A stretch of 64,000 nt of DNA from Schizochytrium sp. CCTCC M209059. Its lineage: Eukaryota; Sar; Bigyra; Thraustochytrida; Thraustochytriidae. The translations under genes were made by a program, and so were the position numbers. The stretch spans positions 257,788 to 321,787 of the forward strand of contig KN805375.1 in assembly GCA_000818945.1 (NCBI GenBank), given 5' to 3'. Each line of letters begins with the position of its first letter. Positions within the stretch are counted from its first letter, which is position 1. The notes below the pieces were generated by a model. The model was not told the DNA's origin. It worked only from the letters and a program-made list of their open reading frames with translations, and searched no databases. This document shows positions 49,543-58,731 of the stretch, piece after piece.

Positions 49543-52500
49543 ATGCTCCAGGCGTCGCGTGTGTGCGTCCCAGGCCTTGGCGGGCAGCAGCAGCGGCAAC
49601 GCGATGAACACGCGTGGATCGAAGTCAAGGCCAAAGTCGCACACGCACCTCTGGCCAAATTAGACTCTCGAAACGACCCTCTCGCATGCGTTTTCGTTTC
49701 GATTGCAGTTCTCCGAAAATTGCAAGTCATCAACCACAAGTGGGCTGAAGTGGCTACCGCTGGTGGCAAGCATTCCGCTCTCGCGCGTGTCGTGGCGACC
49801 CGTTCTCTTGGCGGGGCCACTTCCCGCGACGACGGCGATGCGGAGCTTGAGGGCGATGCCGTGGTGGCTTTGAACCCGATTATGGCCTTCAATTTGGGTC
49901 TGCGGCCAGGCGTCTCGCACACGATCCGAATGCGAAGGAGATTCTTTGGAGGCGCTACGAGCGAGCAGCCCCCGATTGCTGCGCGAGTGACCATTGCGCG
50001 CGTACGCAGCCCAGCGTCGAGTGGCCACGCCGAGTACGGCCCAGCTCTTCGCGAGTACTTTAGCGTGCCCCGGCTCGTGCGAAAATTTGATGTCTTGGCA
50101 ATCCCAATCCGAGACGCTCTCACCCTGGATGGGTGTGAGTCTGGCGTCGATATTGATCTTGATGACGACGAGATCGAGCTCAGCAACGAGGACGCAGGCG
50201 AAGGTGGCCCTGGCGGAGAAAACCACGGCGGACCCGAGGCTTTTGAGGATTACCCGTCCGACTTTTCCGTCTGTGTCGATAGCGCTCTCGACGCGCAAGG
50301 CCGCGAGCTCCCTTCACCTCATTCTGTAGTCTACTTTCAGGTGACCGAGCTTTCTGCTACGCTCGAGGCAACCGACACGGAGTCTAAGACTCCTGCAGGC
50401 GCCAAAGGAATACGCGCAACGCGAGCCTCGGAGGAAGGCATGCTTGTTGATGGCGTTGGTGGAAACACAATGCTTACTCAGGCAGGGGCTGTGAACTCTC
50501 GGGTCCCGGATGCTTCCCAAGTGCTCGACTTCCACTTTGCCGAGCCCGTGCGCGCAGGTGTTCGTGGTGCTTCCGGTGGAGACGATGCCGGTGATCAGTT
50601 GAGCGCTGGTGCCGAAGGCGTCGAGGCTACGACGGCTCAGAAGGAGCTTCTCAAGGTACTTCGTGTTGGCACGAACCCGCGCCTTATGCGACGTCTCAAG
50701 CGACTCTCGGTGATGCTCCACGGCGCCAAGGGTACGGGCAAGCGGCACATGATTGCCGCGGCCGCTGCCGAACTTGGATTTCACGTTTACGAAAGCTCGT
50801 TGACCCCTCTTCGGGGCCTACCGGAAGACCGAGCTGCTAAAAAGCTGCGGCACATCTTGCATGAGGCCACACAAGTGGCGCCCTGCATCGTGCACTTGCG
50901 GCACTTGCAGGCGCTCGCGCCGCTGGCCCAAGGCTCGGAAAAGCCCGATGACCCTGAACAGGTTGCCAACGTGCTTAAATCATTTTCGCAGCGCAACTGT
51001 CTGCTCGTTGCGAGTACGCAAAGCGCCGAGGACGTGCCGACGGTCATTCGTGGATGCTTTACACACGAGGTCAGCATCGAGGCACCGGACAAGGATGGAC
51101 GGCTCGCCATTCTCGAGTTCCTCACCGATGGCAAGATCCGCTTAGCTTCAGATGTCTCTCTGGAGTCTCTTGCGGTTCGCACGGCAGGCCGGACGGCGAA
51201 CGAGCTGCGCGCTCTCTTTGCCAATGCAGCATGTGCTGTTTCGAACCAGGCCGCAAGTGCGGCCGCCGCCTCGGAGAGTGCCCAAACAGCGAGTCTCGAG
51301 GAAGCTTGGTCCAGCGTCATGGTGGGAGCCAATGGCCACGCCTCGAACAACGGCAATGGGAATGGGCAGGCAATGGCCGAAGCGAGCGTCGCAGACGAAG
51401 ACGTTGTCGAGCTTTCGCAGGCCGTCATTGACGAGGCGTTGGAGGCGCTCCCGAGCGCCGCGGCCATGGATATCGGCGCGCCGAAAATCCCGCAGGTCTA
51501 CTGGAAAGATGTAGGTGGCCTTGGCCACGCCAAGGACGAAATCATGGACATGGTGCAGCTCCCGTTGCAGCACCCAGAGCTTTTTGCGTCTGGAATGCGC
51601 CAGCGCAGTGGTATTCTTCTGTACGGCCCGCCCGGTACGGGCAAAACGTTGCTTGCCAAGGCCGTCGCGACAGAGTGCAACCTCAACTTTATCAGCGTCA
51701 AGGGTCCTGAGTTGCTTGACATGTACATTGGCGAGAGTGAGCGCAAGGTGCGTCAGGTCTTCGAGACGGCACGAAGCGCCAAACCATGCGTTCTCTTCTT
51801 TGACGAGCTCGACTCGCTGGCACCGCAACGTGGACGAGGCGCCGACTCGGGTGGTGTGATGGATCGTGTTGTGTCGCAGCTTCTCACGGAGATCGACGGT
51901 ATGCAGGGTAATGCCGACGTGTTCGTTATTGGTGCGACGAATCGGCCGGACCTGCTCGATCAGAGTCTCCTGCGCCCGGGTCGATTTGATCGGCTCATTT
52001 ACCTTGGCATTTCGCGAGATCGCGACGCACAGCTCAAGATCGTCAAGGCGCTCTCGCGCAAGTTTGTCCTTGATCAAGAGGTTGATCTCGACGCTTTGGT
52101 GGATCGTTGCCCATTCAATTTTACTGGTGCAGACTTTTACGCACTTTGTTCTGGTGCCATGGCGAATGCCTTGCAGCGTCGCGTGCGCGAGATTCAAGAG
52201 TTGATTCGTCAGCACCCGGACTCGTCGCTGACGGCGCGCAAGTATTTGGCCACCTTGTCCGAGGACGAGCTCCAGGTCACGGTCAAGATGACCGACTATC
52301 TCGAATCGCTACAAAATACGGTTGCGTCTGTGTCCGAGGACGAAATCCGCCATTATGAGTCGCTGCGCGACAAATTTTCCAGCGCGCAGCAGCAAGATGC
52401 CAATCGGCATCACGAGGAAGACGACCACCACGCAGTCAATGGTGGAGGCAAGCAGGGCAGAGAGGCCAAGCATGACGAGGACCCAGCGGCGCCGCATCAC

Positions 52501-52683
52501 AATGGCGAATACCTCCATGCCAATGGAAACGGGGATGCAAATGGTTATGTCAAGGACATGGTGCGGCTCTGCCCACACTGTAAAACGCCAACGCTCAAGG
52601 AAGGCGGCTGCGATGCGATGGTATGCCCCGTGTGCGCAAAGGAATGGAGCTGGGAAAAGGACGGCGAATCTGCGCGCACATAG
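49543..52683 (+). CDS. PEX6: Peroxin-6 AAA ATPase with a C-terminal Rcat-like zinc module
   Basis: 1,046 aa. The open frame extends to a TTG at 49519, but the first ATG is 49543 (aggATGc, A at -3). Two N-terminal domains are followed by D1 with a weak P-loop GAKGTGKR (394-401) and no acidic Walker B (IVHLRHLQAL), as usual for Pex6 D1. D2 is canonical: DVGGLGHAKDEI, GPPGTGKT (695-702), Walker B FFDELDSLAP (D754-E755), GATNRPDLLD and LLRPGRFD. In yeast and human, Pex1/Pex6 is the hexameric motor that extracts ubiquitinated PEX5 from the peroxisome membrane. Unusual: after a His/Asp/Asn-rich linker the protein ends with C1010-x2-C1013, GGC1023-xx-M-x-C1028-x2-C1031 and WSW, which resembles the N-terminal half of an RBR Rcat domain. 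Pex6 normally lacks any zinc finger. Confidence 0.93.
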   Translation: MLQASRVCVPGLGGQQQRQRDEHAWIEVKAKVAHAPLAKLDSRNDPLACVFVSIAVLRKLQVINHKWAEVATAGGKHSALARVVATRSLGGATSRDDGDAELEGDAVVALNPIMAFNLGLRPGVSHTIRMRRRFFGGATSEQPPIAARVTIARVRSPASSGHAEYGPALREYFSVPRLVRKFDVLAIPIRDALTLDGCESGVDIDLDDDEIELSNEDAGEGGPGGENHGGPEAFEDYPSDFSVCVDSALDAQGRELPSPHSVVYFQVTELSATLEATDTESKTPAGAKGIRATRASEEGMLVDGVGGNTMLTQAGAVNSRVPDASQVLDFHFAEPVRAGVRGASGGDDAGDQLSAGAEGVEATTAQKELLKVLRVGTNPRLMRRLKRLSVMLHGAKGTGKRHMIAAAAAELGFHVYESSLTPLRGLPEDRAAKKLRHILHEATQVAPCIVHLRHLQALAPLAQGSEKPDDPEQVANVLKSFSQRNCLLVASTQSAEDVPTVIRGCFTHEVSIEAPDKDGRLAILEFLTDGKIRLASDVSLESLAVRTAGRTANELRALFANAACAVSNQAASAAAASESAQTASLEEAWSSVMVGANGHASNNGNGNGQAMAEASVADEDVVELSQAVIDEALEALPSAAAMDIGAPKIPQVYWKDVGGLGHAKDEIMDMVQLPLQHPELFASGMRQRSGILLYGPPGTGKTLLAKAVATECNLNFISVKGPELLDMYIGESERKVRQVFETARSAKPCVLFFDELDSLAPQRGRGADSGGVMDRVVSQLLTEIDGMQGNADVFVIGATNRPDLLDQSLLRPGRFDRLIYLGISRDRDAQLKIVKALSRKFVLDQEVDLDALVDRCPFNFTGADFYALCSGAMANALQRRVREIQELIRQHPDSSLTARKYLATLSEDELQVTVKMTDYLESLQNTVASVSEDEIRHYESLRDKFSSAQQQDANRHHEEDDHHAVNGGGKQGREAKHDEDPAAPHHNGEYLHANGNGDANGYVKDMVRLCPHCKTPTLKEGGCDAMVCPVCAKEWSWEKDGESART

Positions 52684-53109
52684 GCCGGGGACGCAGCGAG
52701 ATTGCGGACTGATTTTCAATAAGTAAAGGATTTATTTTTCTGGTATTAGGCCTATCATCATTATTTCGCTGCTCAAAATTTGTCAGTCCACCCTTATGTC
52801 TGCATGCAGTTTTTTTTCTCTTTTCCCCTGGATAGGCCTATTCTTTTCTGGGGTCAGGAAGGGTGCGAGGCACACAAACATTTGGGGCGTGTATTGAAGA
52901 AATGGGCAATTATGCCACGAGCAGAGGAAGCTCACCCAAGTGAATTATAAGTCGATGTCGTCAGGTCCCGTCTTGACGCCTGAGATAACATTGATCCTTT
53001 TCTTGTTGCTTTTCAGTAAACAGCTTTTGAGCGCAAATTGAATGGTCTCCTCCGTTCGAAACTCGATTGAAGACGATCATGAGCAAGCCGCTGTAAAGAC
53101 GCGCTGTCA
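52684..53109. other. Convergent 3' spacer
   Basis: AT-rich sequence between PEX6 and the small minus-strand gene. It contains a possible polyadenylation context just after the PEX6 stop (caataagtaaagg, T-rich downstream). No gene is seen. Confidence 0.55.
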
Positions 53110-53571
53110 TCATGCAGTGGACGGAGCAGATGCGTCGACCTTTGCTTGCTCGTCAAGTTTCTCGCGCATCTTTGTAAGGTGTTCGGCCTCATGGCGGTAG
53201 TGCTTGCACTCGCCAAGGCCCGTCGAGTAGTCCAGCAGCGTCCCGGAAATTCCGCCAATGGCCCAGTACAACTGCGACTTGTAGCGGATAGAGAGCGGCA
53301 GACCGATGAGAAGTCCGCCCACGCAAAATTGCCAGTGGTCCAGAAGACACGTCCCATAGTGCAGGTTGGCGTCGTCGATGGCCTTATCGAGCTCCTCGCG
53401 CGTCTCAAAGTGAAACTTGCGCACTGGAAACGGCAACGGCGACGGCAACGGCGGCGCCGCGGACACGGGCGCGGCGGCGCCTGGCTCCGCCGCGCCTGGC
53501 TCCGCCGCCGGCCCGCCTGTCGCCGCTGCGTCCCCCGCCGCGGCGCCTTCCTGTCGCTGCTCCGTGCTCAT
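53110..53571 (-). CDS. Small protein with two hydrophobic segments, unknown family
   Basis: 153 aa. Residues 1-50 are an Ala/Pro/Gly-rich low-complexity leader; 51-75 form an acidic helix. A compact hydrophobic hairpin follows: CVGGLLIGLPLSI (about 83-95), a basic turn RYKSQ, and LYWAIGGISGTLLDY (101-115). The C-terminal ECKHYRHEAEHL helix is charged. The pattern of a short Gly-rich hairpin with CLLDH before it and GTLLDYSTGLGEC after it looks like a conserved small organelle-membrane protein, but I cannot assign a family. It is divergent from the 721-aa gene, with a 1.26-kb GC-rich spacer. Confidence 0.7.
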   Translation of the reverse strand: MSTEQRQEGAAAGDAAATGGPAAEPGAAEPGAAAPVSAAPPLPSPLPFPVRKFHFETREELDKAIDDANLHYGTCLLDHWQFCVGGLLIGLPLSIRYKSQLYWAIGGISGTLLDYSTGLGECKHYRHEAEHLTKMREKLDEQAKVDASAPSTA

Positions 53572-53622
53572 CGCGCGCGCCCCGTATCCTGGTTTTACTT
53601 TATACCACTCGCTTCAACTCGT

Positions 53623-53658
53623 GACAGACAAGACAAGACAAGACAAGACAAGACAGAC
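53623..53658. repeat. (AGACA)n pentamer repeat
   Basis: About six agaca units within 60 bp upstream of the small minus-strand gene. Confidence 0.95.
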
Positions 53659-54560
53659 CGCGAGTGGGTGGTAATACACGAGCAGCCAGCTCCATTCCCG
53701 GCTCCAGCTCCAGCTATAGCTCGCTCGCCATCTCGCTCGCTACAGCTAGGCTCTGCAGGTGCTGCGCGCGAGGCTCTCGACGCTCACTCCTACGAGTCTT
53801 CTCTTCGCCAGGCAGGCCGCTCGAGCCTCGCCGCCGGGCCCGACTCTGCACATGCGACGCTGCGCACCACCTCCTCTCGCATCGCTCCCGAGCCGCGGTG
53901 CATTTGCGCTCCGCAGCCCCGCGAGTTGTTGCTGCTGCTGCCAGCTCGTGGCAGCTGGCGGGCTGGTGGCCTCGATGGCGCTACGTTCTGGCTTTGGCCG
54001 CCTGGGCGCGTGTCGCCGCGCTGTCGGAGAAGATTTTTTTGCCCGCGAGCTCGTGTCTGCTGGCCGGGCAGGCAGAGAGAGAGAGAGGCGAGACGCACGC
54101 GGAGGGAAAAATCCCGCAAGTGGAGCATCCGCGGGCGGCAAGTGGCGCAAACGCGGCGGCACAGTGGCGCAAAGGGCGTGCAAGTGCGGCGCGGCGCGGG
54201 CTGCGATAGCGCACTTGGCGCGGCGATAGCGCTGTTGCCGCGGCGCGAATACTCGTGTTGCGCGGCGCGGCGCGAACTGGAGAGAGAGGCTGAGTGACAG
54301 AGGGCGCAGCAGCGATTGAGCGATCGATCGTCTCGAGAACAGTGCGCCATCGTGACTGTCGCGCCGTCCCAACCCGCGCCGGCGCCGCGCCGCGCGCTGA
54401 GCCGCGGAAGCCGCTGCGTCGAGCGCCGAGCGCTGAGTGTCCGCGCACGCACACGCGCACGCGCACGCGCCCTCGCACGCTCGCCCCCGCGCTCCTCCCT
54501 CGCGCTCGCCGAGCGCCTCGCCCGCGCGGGGTGGCGTCGCGACGCTGCGCTGCGCTGTGC

Positions 54561-54580
54561 CATCCATCCATCCATCCATC
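54561..54580. repeat. (CATC)n microsatellite
   Basis: Five catc units. Confidence 0.95.
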
Positions 54581-54830
54581 TTTCCTTTCAGCCATCCACG
54601 CAACACGACGCGACGCGACGCTGCGCTCACTGCTCTGCGCTGCGCTGCGCTGCGCTACGCGACGCGACGCGACGCTGCGCCACGCTGCGATCGCGAGCTG
54701 ATCTGCTCTACGCTGCGCGGCAGGGCCCGCCCTTGAGCCTTTCCTGGTTTCTCTCTTTCGTCCTTCCCGACGCGACGCGCGTCGAGGACGAGGACGAGGC
54801 TCGTGAAGGGAGAGAAAAAGAGAAGAGAGA

Positions 54831-56996
54831 ATGAGCGCGAACGCGAAGCGAGCAGGGTCCGTGGCCAGCGGGGACGACCCCAAGTCGAAACGGCTGAAAA
54901 AGGAGGTCAAGCCCGGTCAGGGCTTCGACACGCGATGGAAATTCAAGATCGAGCCGCAGCCGCCTAAATTTCCCTTCATGGGCGAGTACTTTGACCTGAA
55001 CATTTACCTCGTGGATACAGACGGAAAACTCATGGTCGACTACGAGGTGCCCATCACACTCGAGCTCTTCGTAGAGGGCGAGTCCATTCCCGTGCAAAAC
55101 ACCATCTCTTCGTCGCCGTGCATCGAGATCGACCCCTCCACGCCGCCGCTCATTGAGCGAGGCAAGGGCTGCGCCGCGTTGCGCGTAAAGGTGCTCGAGC
55201 TCTCGCGCACGCGCGGGAACCGCAAGTTTTGCTTCATGGTCAAACGTCGCGCAGGCCCGCGCGGCAACCTGCCCCGCGAAGTCAGCCCCGTCATGACGCG
55301 AGCCATGCTCGTGGTCAATGCCCACATTGTCGTCACAAACGAAATGCCCAAGGTGTGGTACAAGGACCAAGGCGGACGCGACAAGTGTATTGATATAGAC
55401 CTCGAACTTGTCGGCCCCCACGGCATCGTCACGGGCCAGGATGTGCCCTTGAAATGCGTCCTTCTCTACGAGGACTTTAAACAGGTCCTGCACCAGGACA
55501 TTCTGCAGCCTAGTCCCACCACCGTGCTCAAGATCGGCACCTCGGGGAAAACACGCGTCCGCTTGCGCATCGAGGACGTTTCCAAAAACCACCAGAGCAA
55601 GAACTTTCGCATCCGCATCGAGCCAGACACCTCAAACAGCCCCGTGCACTTTGACAAGTCCCCGGATGTCACTGGACCCGTCCTCGTGCGCAGCAAGCTC
55701 AATCGCCGCCAGAAACAGAAAATGATGGAACAGCAAAAGGAAATGGCGGACATGAGCGCCGCCGACGTGGCTGCTGCAAAACTGGTGCTTCCGAACGGCA
55801 AGGATGGCGTACAGGACCTGTCCACCTTTAGTCCCCACCTCGCATCGGCCATTTGGTGCGAGCACGCAAGGGATGCCCTCGCTGGCCTGCAGGCCGTTGC
55901 CGCCCGCCTTGTTCATCAGTACGACTCTACGATCCGCCCACAGGTTCGCGAGGTCCTCGCCAATCGCAAGGCCGATGGTATCTTTTCGCTCGACTCCATT
56001 GGGGGGCACGGTGATGACGCGCACTTGCGGCAGGATTCCAACGGCGCCAACAGCGACGCCCTCACCTCAGATTCAAACGACCCGGGCCCATCAAGACTTC
56101 AGCCGACGACTTCGTCAGGATCCATGCTTCCTTCCACGCGTAGCATGAACGACCAACTTGGCATGCAGCCTTTTGGTGGTGCAGCCGCCACTGCAGGCTC
56201 GCTCAATCCTGGTCAAAGTATCCCCGGGGGCGCACCCGGTGGTGGCGTTCCAGGCCAGCCGGGTGGGCCCGGCATGGCGCAGCAGAGCAACAACACGCTC
56301 GACCGCGGCATCTCCACGTTCTCGATGGCTGGCGTGGAGGACTTTATGCGTGGTACCAGCGCTCTCGTACGTGGGCTCTCGCTCACCATCGGGGGTGGCG
56401 GCAACGGCGGCAGCGGCGGCAACGGCGGCTATGGTCAGGCTCCCAGCGATCTTCCGCGCGAAATTTCCACGCTCTCCTTTCCGGGCGAGAGCTTCGGGGC
56501 AAACTCCCCTTCCGCTCGCTACCCTCCGGTGTCCACATCGCAGGGTCATCAGCTCGGCGTCTATGGATCGAACCCGTCGTCTATCCACTCCAACAACCCG
56601 CGCGGTCCAGGGGGTCCAGGCATGTCGCAGCAGGGTATGACTGGGGTTCCCGCCGAGCCTATCAGCATGCGAACGCGCAGGCAAAGGAGTCGGGGTTCCA
56701 CTGGAGTGGCCTGGATCTGGCGCGAGGTTTGCGCTGGCAAGGACGGCAACGTCAAGGGTCTCCCCGCGCTTGACAAAAACAAGCGCCTTGTTGGTTTTTA
56801 CTTTAAGCTCACTGATACGGACGTCGGCTTTCGCGACGTTGGCAACGCTGGCCTCTCAAATCGTGACATTTCGGCCATTGAGGCTCACTTTGCGGGCATT
56901 GATCAGTCCCGAACACCGGCCATTGCAGAAGTTGCTAGCACGGAGGACGGTTATGACATTGCCAAAGCCTTTTTCCAAACTTCCTTTCCCGCTTGA
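54831..56996 (+). CDS. 721-aa protein with two similar beta-rich N-terminal repeats, unknown family
   Basis: Start ATG in purine-rich context (gagaATGagc). Residues 15-25 (DDPKSKRLKKE) look like a nuclear localisation signal. Two beta-rich units follow: about 37-150, with ITLELFVEGESIPVQN then LRVKVLELSRTRGNRKFCF, and about 190-285, with LKCVLLYEDFKQVLHQD then VRLRIEDVSKNHQSKNFRI. They share the order strand, ligand-type loop, strand, [KR]xxxExS-x-x-x-x-x-x-F, suggesting duplicated beta-sandwich folds. After them are a KLNRRQKQK helix, a short helical domain (about 325-380), a long Gly/Ser/Asn/Gln-rich disordered stretch (about 390-610) and a conserved-looking C-terminal domain from VAWIWREVCAG to the end. 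A nuclear regulator is a guess; no family was recognised. Confidence 0.8.
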   Translation: MSANAKRAGSVASGDDPKSKRLKKEVKPGQGFDTRWKFKIEPQPPKFPFMGEYFDLNIYLVDTDGKLMVDYEVPITLELFVEGESIPVQNTISSSPCIEIDPSTPPLIERGKGCAALRVKVLELSRTRGNRKFCFMVKRRAGPRGNLPREVSPVMTRAMLVVNAHIVVTNEMPKVWYKDQGGRDKCIDIDLELVGPHGIVTGQDVPLKCVLLYEDFKQVLHQDILQPSPTTVLKIGTSGKTRVRLRIEDVSKNHQSKNFRIRIEPDTSNSPVHFDKSPDVTGPVLVRSKLNRRQKQKMMEQQKEMADMSAADVAAAKLVLPNGKDGVQDLSTFSPHLASAIWCEHARDALAGLQAVAARLVHQYDSTIRPQVREVLANRKADGIFSLDSIGGHGDDAHLRQDSNGANSDALTSDSNDPGPSRLQPTTSSGSMLPSTRSMNDQLGMQPFGGAAATAGSLNPGQSIPGGAPGGGVPGQPGGPGMAQQSNNTLDRGISTFSMAGVEDFMRGTSALVRGLSLTIGGGGNGGSGGNGGYGQAPSDLPREISTLSFPGESFGANSPSARYPPVSTSQGHQLGVYGSNPSSIHSNNPRGPGGPGMSQQGMTGVPAEPISMRTRRQRSRGSTGVAWIWREVCAGKDGNVKGLPALDKNKRLVGFYFKLTDTDVGFRDVGNAGLSNRDISAIEAHFAGIDQSRTPAIAEVASTEDGYDIAKAFFQTSFPA

Positions 56997-57583
56997 GTGA
57001 CTTCTCACCATCCACTTATCCTTTTCGTTCCGGATCGCTCGTTTCGCTTCGGCGTGAACCTTACTACTCCGTCCACTACATTTCCTTTTCCAAGAGACAC
57101 TCACGATTGTTATTCTGTTATTCCAAATGCATGAGTCGAACTGCAGGGCGTATACCTATGGATGACACTAGCAGATTTCTTGGCAGCCACAGGCAACCAA
57201 CCCACAAGAGAGACAGAGAGAAAGAAACAGTCGCCGCTCGTTTCTCTTCCATTGCCAAGCATGAGGAAAGCTGTCGGCCACGAGCTACCTTTCCCCTTTT
57301 CCTTTAGGAAAAAGCAGTAAGAAGACCCTACCGCCCCACGGACCTACTAATAATAATATCCTTGATCGATCTAAAACCTAACCTAACCTTATGTCGTTTG
57401 CAGCTCTGGCGAATCTCATCCCTTCATCTTCTACTAGATATATTCTGTTCAGATGGCAATTTGTAGCCTCCCTCGTGCATGCAGGGCAAAGCGATGAAAC
57501 GCAGATGGCACGTGCACAAACCGTTTCACTCTTTTGGGACCAGCATCTGCCTGCCTGGGTAAAAACGGATTGGGACTCGGACG
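56997..57583. other. Tandem intergenic region upstream of the coiled-coil gene
   Basis: 587 bp between the 721-aa gene stop and the next start on the same strand. It is pyrimidine-rich in places, with no gene. A short open frame 57391-57603 overlaps the next start in another phase and is not called. Confidence 0.55.
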
Positions 57584-58375
57584 ATGACGGACGAGCCGGG
57601 TGAGCGGGACGAGCGGGCGTCCTTCGTTGTGACAGAGAGCAGTGGCGCGCCCGCGGATGGGCCGCGCGCGCTGCGTGAGCTCGAGACCCTTGCAGATGCC
57701 TTGGCTACCAAGGCCGGCGAGCAGGTTCTGCTCGCAAGCCAGGAGCGCGAGGCCTCGCAAGCACGAGGCGAGAGCGCGCTTCTCGCTCGCGTGAACGGCC
57801 TCGAAGCCCAAGTTCGCGCTCTGAGGCACGAGCGCGACGCCTTACTTGCATCCTCTGGAGCGCGTATGAGCGAGGCGCTTGCGATCGAGAGAGACGCCAT
57901 TGAAACCGCGATTGCGGCATCGAAACGTGCCCAACGCTTGCACGATGAACTTGCCCAAGAGCGTCTCGAAAGCTCTCGTCTGGACGAAGCCCTCGCTAGC
58001 GTTCAAGAGACTCTCGAGCACGAACAATCGACACGTGACCTCGAGACAACGCGAGGACTTGATGTTCAGATGGAGCTTGCACAACGTCTTGAGCGCGAAA
58101 CAGCCCTCCGACGCGAGCGTGACGAGAGTTTGGCCAAAGTCTCTGCCGCGTTGCAGCGGGAACAACGGCTGCATAAAAAGGCGAAGGAAAAGATCAAGAC
58201 ACACGAGATGCGCTTGGCTCAGCTCGATGACGTGAACTTGGAGAACGCCAAGCTAAAGGAAAACCTTGAGGAAATGCGTCGACTTCTTCGCGCGGTTTCA
58301 AAGCAGAAGCCGCTCTTTGATCGGATTCATCGACTCGAGCGCAAGCATGGTGCAGCTCAGCGTACCCTCGTATGA
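57584..58375 (+). CDS. Coiled-coil protein, unknown function
   Basis: 263 aa, start gacgATGacg. After an acidic N-terminal 25 residues, almost the whole protein is a heptad-patterned helix rich in Glu, Arg, Leu and Ala (for example LARVNGLEAQVRALRHERDA, and LEENLEEM-type segments near the C-terminus), with no Pro for most of its length. The C-terminal region FDRIHRLERKHG may be a conserved end motif. No other domain is visible. Coiled-coil proteins of this size are frequent in basal bodies and cilia, and the nearby CCDC191-like and RABL2 genes fit, but this is only context. Confidence 0.75.
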   Translation: MTDEPGERDERASFVVTESSGAPADGPRALRELETLADALATKAGEQVLLASQEREASQARGESALLARVNGLEAQVRALRHERDALLASSGARMSEALAIERDAIETAIAASKRAQRLHDELAQERLESSRLDEALASVQETLEHEQSTRDLETTRGLDVQMELAQRLERETALRRERDESLAKVSAALQREQRLHKKAKEKIKTHEMRLAQLDDVNLENAKLKENLEEMRRLLRAVSKQKPLFDRIHRLERKHGAAQRTLV

Positions 58376-58731
58376 TCGATCGAGACCAAGCAGAGTCTGT
58401 CGTGTTTCGTGGTGAATGAGAGAACTCTAGACGGAGACGGGGAGAAACAGAGACAGAGACAGAGATGGAGACAGAGAGAGAGAAGAAGAAATTTCAAACA
58501 AGGTCGGTTCAGCAAATCTACATTGTTACGCTTCTTAATTGGTGGCTGCTCGACTTTTGCCTGCCTGCCTGCCTGCCTGCCTGCGAGCCAGCCTCCCTTT
58601 ACGCGAACGCAAAGTGCCTCGTAATAATTTCCACGCGCAAAATGTGCAATAGAAGAGAGCGCGAAAACATTACGTGAAGAATTCACTTTCGTCTGAAAGC
58701 ATCATGATGGCTATTGGCTCGGTCGGCCTAC
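58376..58731. other. Convergent 3' spacer
   Basis: Contains a GAGACA-type repeat at about 58436-58484 and a (GCCT)n microsatellite at 58559-58585. No gene is seen. Confidence 0.6.
58559..58585. repeat. (GCCT)n microsatellite
   Basis: Six gcct units in the convergent spacer. Confidence 0.95.

Larger units (their letters stand above)
53572..54830. promoter_or_regulatory. Divergent 5' region, GC-rich low complexity
   Basis: Between the starts of the 153-aa and 721-aa genes. It carries an AGACA pentamer repeat (53623-53658), a CGCACG tract (about 54445-54480), a CATC repeat (54561-54580) and GACGC/TGCGC pentamers (about 54600-54690). Long open frames on both strands are Arg/Ala/Ser-rich and are not called. 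Confidence 0.55.

Noticed and set aside
51148..52215. 355-codon open frame antisense to PEX6
   Set aside because: Mirror of the strongly conserved PEX6 D2 coding strand; no independent domain.
53146..54297. 383-codon open frame on plus across the small gene and promoter
   Set aside because: Overlaps the minus-strand gene antisense and continues into low-complexity DNA.
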